Of a stretch of DNA of 64,000 nucleotides, positions 32,875-42,659 are shown in pieces. The notes below the pieces were generated by a model, which saw nothing but the letters and a program-made list of their open reading frames with translations, ran no database searches and had not been told where the DNA came from. This DNA is from Eutreptiella sp. 'Long Island Sound 2002' (lineage: Eukaryota > Euglenozoa > Euglenophyceae > Eutreptiales > Eutreptiaceae): the NCBI GenBank assembly GCA_964036045.1, contig OZ038382.1:108584578-108648577 (forward strand), in the 5' to 3' direction. The first letter of the stretch is position 1. The number at the start of each line of letters is the position of its first letter. The position numbers were made by a program, and so were the translations under genes.

Positions 32875-34376
32875 GACCGCCGAAGGGCACTGCGAAATAC
32901 CGGATGATGAATTGTGCGTGTAGCGATGCCTCCAGGGCGGGACAGGGCGTGTCATACCGAATTTCGAAACTTTTCTCAAACAGTCGTAACAAATGTCGCT
33001 ACCTTTCTCCCGCTGAAGACACGCCCCACCATGACCCAGGCGCGAGCCTTCCCCGGGCGCACCTAACTCAGAACACGGCGTCTACACGGCGACAGAGGAC
33101 AACAGGCGGCATCAAACGACGCGTCGTACAAAGGCCGACCCGGAAACAACCAACCAACACCAAAACAGGCATGACAACTACACGAACAACGTCCGACCGC
33201 GCAAGCGCTCGAGGCAACGCCAAGGAACCAACGCCGGACAAGCCGACCATGAGGTGGCTCTGACATCCGTGCACCAACAAAACCGCTGTAGCAGCCACGA
33301 GATGACCATCAACAGACCACACGCAGGCCGGCCAACACCAAACTAGCACGGCATGCATGGATCAAGAGGAGAATGGCAACCGATGGGTTGGCGACACCCT
33401 GGGGCGCCCCGCCTGCCGACCACCATGTCCACGAACACAACAGAACACCGCAACTCTACCATTACGAGTCAGACCAACCAACATTAACCAACTACACTGC
33501 GCTACACTAGGACAAACCAAGACGCAACTAACCAGCAACGAAACGGACGTGCTGGCTACACAAACAACATTCGACTGTGCGACCACCGGCAGCAGTACGA
33601 CTGAACCGACGCAAACCAAGCCGACCATGAGGCGGCCAAGACAACCGCGCACCAACCACACCGCAGCTGCAGCCGCGACCTGACCATAAACAGACGACAC
33701 GCAATCCGGCCAACATCAAACCAGCCAGGCGTGCACAGGTCGAGAGGGGAATGGCGTCCAGCGGGTGGGCGACACCATAGTGCGCCACGCCTGCCTACGA
33801 CCATACCCACGAAAAAAACAGAACATCGTGACTCCACCATCACGCAATCAACCAACCAACACAAGCAAACTACACCGAACCATTAAACGACCGACCGACC
33901 AACCACAACAACCTACTTTGAACCCCCGGCCCTTCGAAAGAGCGCAACCTCGACCGAGTCAGGAGGCGTGAGTATGCGCCACGGCAGGCGAGACCCGAGC
34001 ACGTGCTTCTTCGAGTCGCCTCACGCCTACTGAAAACCAACCCAGGTGGGGGTGCCTGCAGGACAGGGCCTTTGGCCTGGCTCGGGGCCCCTGGGCCCCA
34101 GAATCCGGAGATGGAGGAGGATGTGCGATGGGACCTTTCCCCACGTATCGTCCGCCCGAAGGAGAGGAATGTAAGACTTTGGTCGAACATGGGTTACCTC
34201 TCTGGGCGGAACCCGCTGTAGGGTACTGCTCGCGGCGACCGCGCCCTTCCCCCATGTGGGGGAGCCGCTTTGTGGGGGCACGTGCAGTAGGGCCGTGGGT
34301 GGCTCAGCAGAGGCCCCATGGTAAGACCCTCCTCGGGGGCAACCCCAGTCCCGGGATGACCTACCTACCCTACCCA
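32875..34376 (+). other. LINE-1 3' UTR, second part
   Basis: Continues the LINE-1 3' UTR after Ty3-A. It holds degenerate ~378-bp tandem repeats (33100-33930) and, near the end, the TGGTAAGACC block shared with the LINE-2 3' end. It closes with the ACCTACCTACCCTACCC tail at 34360-34376. No supported ORF. Confidence 0.7.
33100..33930 (+). repeat. Degenerate tandem repeat, period about 378 bp
   Basis: The landmark CGACCATGAGG recurs at 33245 and 33623, and the following ~280 bases (CGCACCAAC..., GGGGAATGGC..., CGCCTGCC..., AACCAACCAACA) recur in order. About 2.2 units with many substitutions. Confidence 0.65.
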
Positions 34377-35156
34377 GTCAAATCAGTGCCCACGGAGGAT
34401 TGGTCGGACGATTATGCCGCCTCCGTGCACTGGGGCAGGTATTGGAACGCCGTGGGTGCCCCGTCGGACGATGAATGGCCTGAGGGCTTGACCGGGGACA
34501 GAGACAAGTTGTTCCTCAAGGACAAGCTGCTGGTCCCCGAGAGCCGGGTAGAGGAGCTCATAGACCACCGGCATAACGCCCAGCTCATGCATCCTGGTCG
34601 GGACAAGATGCAGCAGGACGTGGAACCGCGATTCAAGTTCCCAGCGGTTTACTATGCCATCCATGATAGGTACTGCAGCAGCTGCGCCGTCAGTCGGGCC
34701 GAAAAGAGCCAGAACCACTCCACGGCGGGCAATCAGGTGTACACGGCGATACCGGAGGCGCCAATGAGGTCCGTGACAATGGATGTGTTCGCCATGCCGG
34801 AGGTCACAGTGGAGGAAGAGATATACGATTGTGTCATCCTCGCCGTGGACAGGCACAGTGGGTACATCGTTGCTGTCCCGGGCAAGAAGTTCAGGAAGAA
34901 GGACAAGAAGGACAAACATGGAGTTGGGCCGCAGGCCAAGACGTCGCCAACGCAATGACCCGGCATTGGCTAACAATTTTTGACGTCCCAGCCGTCATCT
35001 GCAGGGACCAGGGCAGTCAGTTTGTGGGTGCGTGGTTCAGGACGATGTGCAAGCACATGGGCATCCGGCACGCCAAGACTGCGGCCTACCACAGCCGGTG
35101 GAATGGCCAGGCTGTGGTGGCCGGTCGGCAGACATTTGAGAAGCTCCGTCAGTGGC
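34377..35156 (+). pseudogene. Ty3-A-like integrase fragment
   Basis: Closely similar to Ty3-A 17150-17940: it begins at the linker before EDWSDDYA and holds the zinc-finger region (DHRHNAQLMH, CSSCAVS, where the last Cys is changed to Ser) and the integrase core (MDVFAMPEV, DQGSQFVGAW). A frameshift near 34945 breaks the core. Homology stops at about 35156, after FEKLRQ. The third catalytic residue, Glu in NGRAEVAG, is Val (NGQAVVAG). It is the remnant of an older Ty3-A-type copy into which LINE-1 inserted. Confidence 0.88.
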
Positions 35157-35435
35157 CTCCGCCTGGTATGGGACATACCACCACTTCATTCCTCCTGCCT
35201 CCTGCCTCCTGCAGTGGAAACATGCTGAACCCCAAGGTCAGTACCAATATTGCCCACAACAAATCGAACTCCTACAGCTGAGCGATCAACAGCTTCAACC
35301 TGGGGAAAGAGCAACAAACGAACGACATTTTTCGTACGGTTTCATGGTACGACAAATTGTTTTCTTCGTACGATGAATTATTCGTCTTACAAGGATTTTC
35401 TAAGATGAATGGTCGCACGTTACGCGCGCACCTCT
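35157..35435. other. Unassigned spacer; no gene seen
   Basis: 279 bases between the integrase fragment and the unknown minus-strand ORF. It contains three CCTCCTG-like units (about 35189-35213). No domain or element end recognised. Confidence 0.5.
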
Positions 35436-36131
35436 TCACAGGTTGCCTACCTCATATTGGCGCTGCTTTGTCGCGTTCTCCTGGAGTCCAGCAGTCACGG
35501 CTGCCATCAACGTCGCGCTCCAATTTGGTGCTGCTGCTACTGGTGATGGAGGCTCACTCGGGTCTTGTAATGGTGCAGATGTTGATCTCATAGCAGGTGG
35601 TGGCGCAGATGTTACTGGAGGTCTCCATTTCTGCTTGCCCTCAGGGATAGGAATATTCCAAATGTCAGGTGCGGGGGTGCTGGAAAACCATAGCATCCAT
35701 TCCCCCGCTTCAGCATGAAGCTCAACAACTCCATGTAATTTCCAGATGACTCCCAATAGTTTTAATAGGGCGGTTGGAGGCACCGGAGGCTGACGGGGTG
35801 GTTTTTTTCTCTGCTTTTCAGTCAATGGGACACCAAAAGGTCGTTGGCCAGCCAGCTTATTTGCTGTAACCCAGGCATCCAGGCTCATGCTCTGGTGCTG
35901 CTTCGTAAGCTTATTCCGACAACAACCAAAAGCATGATTGAGTGTCACGTGCACCATGGTAGGGTCAGTGTAAATGGGTGTCGACGGCCCAGGAATATCA
36001 ACATCATCCTCCAGGCACTTCAATAACATTGGGTTCACGTGGCGTTCCTCCAGGACCACCTTCTCATGGCTAGATAGCTTGTAGCCAGACAATACAGAAA
36101 GGGGGCTGCTAAGTGCACTGCGTGGGCTGTC
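35436..36131 (-). CDS. Unknown protein fragment, cut by the Ty3-C LTR
   Basis: An open minus-strand frame running from the LTR boundary at 36131 to TGA at 35436-35438, at least 218 residues (from a TTG at 36092). No ATG start is visible because the LTR begins there. The composition looks protein-like: a charged N-terminal part (SSHEKVVLEERHVNP), a middle with FGCCRNK and WVTANKLAGQRPFGVP, a hydrophobic core (LLKLLGVIWKLHGVVELHAEAGEWMLW), and a proline/alanine-rich C-terminus. I do not recognise the family. It could be host or transposon coding. Its N-terminal-side 272 bp are duplicated at 41499-41771, where the ORF is truncated. Confidence 0.35.
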   Translation of the reverse strand, partial: DSPRSALSSPLSVLSGYKLSSHEKVVLEERHVNPMLLKCLEDDVDIPGPSTPIYTDPTMVHVTLNHAFGCCRNKLTKQHQSMSLDAWVTANKLAGQRPFGVPLTEKQRKKPPRQPPVPPTALLKLLGVIWKLHGVVELHAEAGEWMLWFSSTPAPDIWNIPIPEGKQKWRPPVTSAPPPAMRSTSAPLQDPSEPPSPVAAAPNWSATLMAAVTAGLQENATKQRQYEVGNL

Positions 36132-36919
36132 GGTAAGAAAAAGTGCTTTTCCAATGCTTTAGGGTATACTCTAGTTGTATTAGAGGTGCTCCGAGCACAC
36201 AGGCAATTCTTCTCTTAGTATTGGCCCAACCAAAAGTGGTGATAACACATTTTGACCTATGGAACCAAACAATAAATCAGGATATGGAGTGGACCCGTTA
36301 ATCCCCTACCAATGTGAGGCAATTCATCTTTTCCTGAGTCGACTGAGAACTGACATATCCAGGGCAGAGCCTATGAATTTATCTATGTTTTCTCATGATT
36401 TTTTATCTGTCCCAGTGGTATGCACCCTAGGGGGCTGGGCACCTCTTTTTGAGAGATCCTGGGTTGAATTCCCGGTCAGCCTAGCTAAGTAGGAAGATCC
36501 CATGTGACATGGCAGTGACCTCATCGCCACATGCCCTGCCACCTCAGCACATATGGGACCGAAAACAAAGAGTGCACATCTCCTGAGATGGCACTATGGA
36601 GATTGAGTGACCATGGGGCAGTTTTCCAACTCTTTTTCCAAAACATTTCAGCTATCTCTGTGAATATGCAATCCGATTTGACCTGAGTTGCAGTTTCTGT
36701 GAATATTCTAACATCTTTCACTGTTTACACTGCAGCCCTTCATGATTTGATCCTGATTCTGTTCTACTTGCTTATCTCTGGCTTGGGCTATCCTGGATTG
36801 ATTGTATTTCAGCAACTAAAACATTTTTCTCTTCAAAAACAAACAGCAGGAAGCCCTACACCAGCAGCAAGCAGTAGGAGAGGCACAAACACAGTGTTGA
36901 AATCACTATAAAACCTTCT
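36132..36919 (+). repeat. Ty3-C LTR
   Basis: 788 bp, beginning GGTAAGAAAAAG (AGTAAG in Ty3-D and Ty3-B) and ending CCTTCT before the PBS. Clearly related to, but diverged from, the Ty3-B LTR. It contains the tRNA-like segment at 36407-36482. Confidence 0.85.
36407..36482 (+). other. tRNA-like sequence in Ty3-C LTR
   Basis: Same layout as in Ty3-B: CCCAGTGGTATGC, the anticodon-arm-like segment, then GGGTTGAATTCCCGG. The B box has one change here (GGTTGAATTCC). Confidence 0.55.
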
Positions 36920-36932
36920 GGTAGCAAGAGGC
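36919..36932 (+). promoter_or_regulatory. Ty3-C primer-binding site, one-base insertion
   Basis: TGGTAGCAAGAGGC after the LTR: the Ty3-B PBS with one extra A. Ty3-D has the same change at 42559, so it was present before the duplication. Confidence 0.6.
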
Positions 36933-37019
36933 AGACTGTCTCTGCGTACCGTCAGCAACCCCGTGCCGTACAACCAGTGCGCTGAGATCAGTCATATATA
37001 AGCAGAAGGGCGAACGAAG

Positions 37020-39518
37020 ATGGACACAAAGAAAGAGGACACCGACGTGAAGACAGCGCCTGAGGCACCAGCAATGCCAGCACCTGGTGAACCTGGACCT
37101 GGACCTAGCGCTGTACCTTCGGAGCCCTTACATGGGCCAGTGGACGTGGCGGAGGATTCGTTGGAAGGACTCCGGTCGGCCTTCCGGGCCCTCTCAGTCG
37201 AGGAGGTGGTCACTCATCCTGTGAAGAGGAAGAGAGAGAGCGAGAGGGATGCTGGAGAAAGCATAGCAGACGAAGGAGAAGACCAAGGGCAAGACCTGAC
37301 GAATGAACCTACCTTCGAAGGCGCACCAAGCGCTTCTGGCCTCCACGCATCACCCTCTCCTATAACCAGCACACTCCCAATTCCAGACCCAGCCGCTGCA
37401 ACATCCACACCCATAACCAACCCACCTATGGCAGAGGGCACAGGCTTTACTGGTATGCCTACCTACCCTGCCTATGGTTTGGAACCACCTACCACTGCGT
37501 TTCCTGAGGCAACTACTGCCAGTGAGCCGGTGACCTCCAGTTCTGCGCTGCGATGGTATGCGGCTGACTATCACCATCCTCTACCCGCTACGGGAACCTA
37601 TGTGGATTTTCCTGGGTATGCAACCTTGAGTGGGTTGAGGAGAGGACCTGAGTCTCTTGGAGGCAGGAGTAGAGGATCAGGGAGATCCTCTGACAGGTTC
37701 CTGACGCGGTCGGAGATCAACGAGGTGCTCAGAGGAGCCACCTCTAAAATTGTTGGCGACCTCACTCAAGAGATTCGAGAGAAACTGTAGCACCTGATGA
37801 TACCGCCCCAAGCGTCACCTACCACGGTGGGAGTGTCACCCCATCGAGTACAGGCCAACAACCTGGTGGCAGGGCTGACAAACAGCCTGGGGAGCCTGAG
37901 GAGCCGACTGATGCCGACCCCTGCAGCGATACCGAGAAGTCGTTTTGTACCGAGAACGGCCCAGCCGCCCTACAGCCACGTGACGAATTCTACGAGAGCC
38001 GAGCTGGACCGGCTGGGGCTGACAGCCTTGAGGGCAATGGTGGACGTGGAGCCTTATGGCTCTAGTGATCTAGGCGGAGACCCCTCTGATGATGAGCCGC
38101 CGTCTATGACTTCTGCTTCGCCCTCGGAGGACGACGACCCGGAGGACCCCGAGAACCCAAGTGGGAAGAAGAGGAAGAAGAAAAGGAAGACCCGACGCCC
38201 TGAGGGACGCAGGTCTCAGGAGGCTAAGGCTATTGCCACCTCCAAGATCGTGGTGAACCTGCCTGAGTTCACAGGAAAGGACCTCAGCAAGTTCGCTGAG
38301 AATTTTGGCCGGTTTTTCCGATTGACCGGCCAAACCCACGCTAGTGGACGGGTGAAGTGCGATCTGCTCCTGCAGTGCTGCAAGACCAAGTACCTGGAGA
38401 AGCAGGTCAGACTGATCGTGAATAAATCTGCCACCTTTGCCGATGTGTTGGTTGCCTTGGAGAGGCAGTACCCAACCTATGAAGCCGACCTCTCCATCAG
38501 GGCCGAGATCCAGAACCTGGCCGTGGTGCCCAACAACCCCAAACCTGGCAGGGTCTCTGACCTGTTGGCTGACCTGGATCACTGGGGTCGACGATTGACG
38601 CCCGGTTCCTACAGCAGCGACGACCTGCTTTTCTGGTTGGTGGCTAAGCTCGCTCGAGAGCTGTGGGACGAGTGCCGTTCAACGGCAGAGCGCAAGGCTA
38701 GATCCCTCCGCTACGAGGATCTATGTGTACTACTCCTGGAGCTGGCGCTGGAGAAAGAAAGCGACCAGCACCTGAACAACTACCGTCCAGGAGGTGGAGG
38801 CTCTGGAGGCCATGGCAAAGGGTACCAAGGATCCAGACCTTGGCAGGGGACTACCCCCAAACACGCCCACGCCCGTATCATGGAAAACCTCAAGGAGCTC
38901 TTCTGGTGTGGTGCCAGAGACGAGCAGGACCACCTGCAGCACGCCCCTGACTGCGAGCAGCGAGACTGCTTCGTAGTGCAAGGGAAGCAGCAGGAGAAGA
39001 ACACCGGCGCCAAAGCGAAGCTGCCGGATCATTACGGGTGCACCATCACGTGTGCCTTCTGTGGGAAGAGGAAGCACTACGAGGATGAGTGCTACCACAA
39101 GCAGCGCCTATCGGCGAAGCTGAAGGGTGAAGATCCTAGCAAAGGCTCAGGCAAAGGTGGAGGCAAAGGCAAAGGCAACGACTCCGGCAAGGGCAGGTCG
39201 AAAGGACGAGGACAAGGGCAAGACTAGATTCAAGGTGGACGAGGAGGAGGCGCTAACCGCCAGCCAGACAAGGACAACAAGAACCAGGACAAGAACGGAG
39301 GCAACCCCAACCCTAATCCAGTGGGGAACTCCGAGCCCTCTGGAGGGCAGTCTGGTCCGACCACACGCTCACAAACGCAGGCCCAGCAAGCACAAGGGGC
39401 CAAGCGGGAGCACGAAGGTGGTGATGACGGCAACGCTAAGAAGAGAAGCCGTTTCATGAGGATGGCGCGCAAGCTGCAGAAAAAGGGTTTCGAGGTGACC
39501 TGTCCCGCGGAGTTCTGA
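37020..39518 (+). pseudogene. gag: Ty3-C gag with two in-frame TAG codons
   Basis: ATG at 37020, about 90 bases after the PBS. Homologous to Ty3-B gag throughout, including the capsid-like region and zinc knuckle CAFCGKRKHYEDEC. Two TAG codons interrupt the frame: 37788-37790 (CAG/Gln in Ty3-B) and 39225-39227 (AAG/Lys in Ty3-B). The natural stop TGA-CGG at 39516 and the downstream stem arms are retained. Confidence 0.88.
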
Positions 39519-41496
39519 CGGGGTCGCTCCGCTGGCACCCAAGAAGTGGTGTTTTGGGTACGTATCCGACTAGGGAGACGTGAATACCTGGGGTTATTGG
39601 ATACTGGCGCCACCATATCTATATTGGCCAAGACAATTTCACCTTATGGGAGCCTGAAGAACACCATGACCACCGCGGCTATACGAATGGGGGATGGACA
39701 TGTGGTGCACAGCTGCGAGGACTGGGAAGTGGAGGTACCTATGGGCTGCCGGACTATCGCCCATCGGTTCTATGTGATGGACACTGAGGCCTTCGACTTT
39801 GTATTGGGGACTGACTTCTTCATGCAGCACTCCCAGATACAATCCCTGACGCTGCACGCGCCCTATCTCCTCTACGTGGACCACGGCAGTGGCAGAGAGT
39901 CTGTGCCACTGGAGTAGTCGGAACATACCTCGAGTTACCTGAGGCTATCGAAGGAGGAGCCCTCGCACATGATGGCGGCCTCCAAAACTGAGGACTATCA
40001 ACTATTGGGGGAGGTCCTAGACCAAGGTCTGAAGGAGTTGGGTTACTCTAGAGAAGACCTGAGGGTGGAGTTGTTTGCCAGCGACAAGCAGCATGTACTG
40101 GACCTTTACTGCAGCAAGGGGAAGAACTGCAGCTACAAATTTTGCTGGCCCTCTTTCGGGATGGCCTACGGAAACCCCAGTTTCAGTGAACTGGGGAAGG
40201 TCCTGGCGAAGGTGGCCTTGGAACGTTCCCGTATGGTCCTGTGTTCCCCCGATTGGGGAGCCCATGGGGGCAACGAGTACTGGCAAAACCTCCTGGACAG
40301 GCGGACTATCAGCTCTGTTCGGTTACCTGATGAGGCCATCTACGTGCCTCTGGGGCGTAAGACGCCTATTGGGAAACCCGGATGGGGGAGTATGCTCGGC
40401 GTGGTGGACGGAGGTCTTACCTCCATCATCTGGACCCGACTCTGGTCGGGGCTATACAGCGAGAAAGCGATGGACTCGCCTTGGGTGACTTGAAGGATGG
40501 ACTACGACCTCAAGATGCTATTGAGACTATACCCGGAGGAGATGAGTACGTCGTGACTGACACCAACGCCCCCAACTCTCCCTGTCATGTACCTGTTCCT
40601 GATGGAGTCTCTGAGTGTGGACTATCGGAGCTACCTAGCTCTATCCACTCAGATGACGAAACTGAGCACGACGCCTTCTTCGTGCAGACCTGTGTGGAGG
40701 AAGTGGAGAACGCCGAGTACGTCGCCCCACTGAAACCCCTACTCTCGGTGAGGGTGGAAGACCCCGTGGACGAAGAGCTGGACCCTCGATCCAGGCTAAA
40801 GGAGTATGTGGACTCCAAGAGGAAGTTGGTGGCGAAAAAGCCATGCTACGCTAAGCCTACCCGCAGCTCATGGCCACTGATGCAAGGACGTATCGGAGAT
40901 CTATCCCAATTGAAGGAGGACCTCGAACAGAAGATCACCACCTGGCAAAGAGAGGTAGATCTTAAGCTCATGAAGAGCGTGTGGGGCGCCCATGTGAGGA
41001 CCCCAGAGGAGGACGACCTCTCGGAGGAATGTGTATGTGAACCCCCTCGAGCGTGCCTATGTTGCCATCGTCCATCGGAGATGGTTGAACAAGACCTCCT
41101 ATATGCCTACCAAGGGTTGAAGGACACTACCAAGGGCGAAGAGTCGGTGGAGGATCACCTCTCGACGTCTATTACTCGGGGGAGGAGGAACTTACACTCC
41201 GACGAGGACATGGAGGACAAGATCAAGCTATTGGACCCGCGGGTGCAGAAGCTTATAAGGACCTATCTGGAGGTGTTCGGAGAACTACCCCCTCCAGCTT
41301 CATGTGACAAGCTGGTACAGATGGACCTTAAGCTGAAACCCGAGTTCGTGGGTCACAAGATCCGGAAGAGACCCTATCCAGCTCCTAAAGAGCAGGCCGG
41401 CGAGATTGAGCGACAGATACAAGAATGTATCGACGCTGGCCTAGTCCTGGAGTACAAGGACGCGGACTACCCCCTACACTGCAGCACCTGTTTCCT
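39519..41496 (+). pseudogene. pol: Ty3-C pol fragment (PR, LFAS domain, RT start)
   Basis: In frame with gag after TGA-CGG. Protease LDTGAT and LGTDFF are present. TAG at 39915-39917 stands where Ty3-B has CAG. The LFAS domain (VELFASDKQH) follows. A deletion of about 11 bases near 40425 shifts the frame. The linker with CVCEPPRACLCC continues, and the sequence stops in the first RT strand at 41496. Confidence 0.88.
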
Positions 41497-41771
41497 TGAT
41501 TTGCTGTAACCCAGGCATCCAGGCTCATGCTCTGGTGCTGCTTCGTAAGCTTATTCCGACAACAACCAAAAGCATGATTGAGTGTCACGTGCACCATGGT
41601 AGGGTCAGTGTAAATGGGTGTCGACGGCCCAGGAATATCAACATCATCCTCCAGGCACTTCAATAACATTGGGTTCACGTGGCGTTCCTCCAGGACCACC
41701 TTCTCATGGCTAGATAGCTTGTAGCCAGACAATACAGAGAGGGGGCTGCTAAGTGCACTGCGTGGGCTGTC

Positions 41772-42559
41772 AGTAAGAAAAAGTGCTTTTCCAATGCTTT
41801 AGGGTATACTCTAGTTGTATTAGAGGTGCTCCGAGCACACAGGCAATTCTTCTCTTAGTATTGGCCCAACCAAAAGTGGTGATAACACATTTTGACCCAT
41901 GGAACCAAACACTAAATCAGGATATGGAGTGGAGCCGTTAATCCCCTACCAATGTGAGGCAATTCATCTTTTCCTGAGTCGACTGAGAACTGACATATCC
42001 AGGGCAGAGCCTATGAATTTATCTATGTTTTCTCATGATTTTTTATCTGTCCCAGTGGTATGCACCCTAGGGGGCTGGGCACCTCTTTTTGAGAGATCCT
42101 GGGTTCAATTCCCGGTCAGCCTAGCTAAGTAGGAAGATCCCATGTGACATGGCAGTGACCTCATCGCCACATGCCCTGCCACCTCAGCACATATGGGACC
42201 GAAAACAAAGAGTGCACATCTCCTGAGATGGCACTATGGAGATTGAGTGACCATGGGGCAGTTTTCCAACTCTTTTTCCAAAACATTTCAGCTATCTCTG
42301 TGAATATGCAATCCGATTTGACCTGAGTTGCAGTTTCTCTGAATATTCTAACATCTTTCACTGTTTACACTGCAGCCCTTCATGATTTGATCCTGATTCT
42401 GTTCTACTTGCTTATCTCTGGCTTGGGCTATCCTGGATTGATTGTATTTCAGCAACTAAAACATTTTTCTCTTCAAAAACAAACAGCAGGAAGCCCTACA
42501 CCAGCAGCAAGTAGCAGGAGAGGCACAAACACGGTGTTGAAATCACTATAAAACCTTCT
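41772..42559 (+). repeat. Ty3-D LTR
   Basis: 788 bp, 5,640 bp downstream of and nearly identical to the Ty3-C LTR. Begins AGTAAG. The primer-binding site TGGTAGCAAGAGGC follows at 42559-42572. Confidence 0.88.
42047..42122 (+). other. tRNA-like sequence in Ty3-D LTR
   Basis: Same as 36407-36482, but the B box is intact (GGTTCAATTCC) and the T-arm stem pairs fully. Confidence 0.6.
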
Positions 42560-42659
42560 GGTAGCAAGAGGCAGACTGTCTCTGCGTACCGTCAGCAACC
42601 CCGTGCCGTACAACCAGTGCGCCGAGATCAGTCATATATAAGCAGAAGGGCGAACGAAG

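Larger units (their letters stand above)
1..34376 (+). mobile_element. LINE-1: decayed non-LTR retrotransposon, 3' part, split by Ty3-A
   Basis: The 5' end lies outside the window. In order it holds the RNase H end of ORF2, a zinc-finger and proline-rich ORF3, a Ulp1-like domain, and a 3' UTR interrupted at 8255/32871 by Ty3-A. It ends in an ACCTACCTACCC tail abutting Ty3-A-like integrase sequence at 34377. The last ~70 bases match the 3' end of LINE-2 (shared TGGTAAGACC block, then CCCGGGATGACC-like sequence before the tail), which fixes the 3' boundary. Coding parts carry an in-frame stop and several frameshifts, so the copy is dead. The sense strand is strongly C-rich. Confidence 0.8.
36132..41496 (+). 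mobile_element. Ty3-C: decayed Ty3-B relative, truncated in RT
   Basis: 5' LTR, PBS, gag and pol up to the start of RT, cut by the tandem-duplication junction. There is no 3' LTR. It shares its nonsense codons and pol frameshift with Ty3-D, so these predate the duplication. Confidence 0.9.
35859..41498 (+). repeat. Tandem duplication, unit 1 (5,640 bp)
   Basis: Starts in the unknown ORF (ATTTGCTGTAACCC), then Ty3-C LTR, gag and pol up to the RT N-terminus. The same start recurs at 41499, exactly 5,640 bp on, and LTR, gag and pol landmarks keep that spacing. At the junction pol stops after TTTCCT (41496), with two extra bases before unit 2. Confidence 0.92.

Noticed and set aside
33100-33930. 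CRISPR-like array or satellite centromere
   Set aside because: Only ~2.2 degenerate 378-bp units inside a LINE 3' UTR; no short regular repeats with unique spacers.
37788-39917. Alternative genetic code with TAG read as glutamine
   Set aside because: The young Ty3-B copy has CAG at the same positions and no in-frame TAG, one TAG replaces Lys, and TGA/frameshift damage occurs in the same copies. Simple decay explains it.
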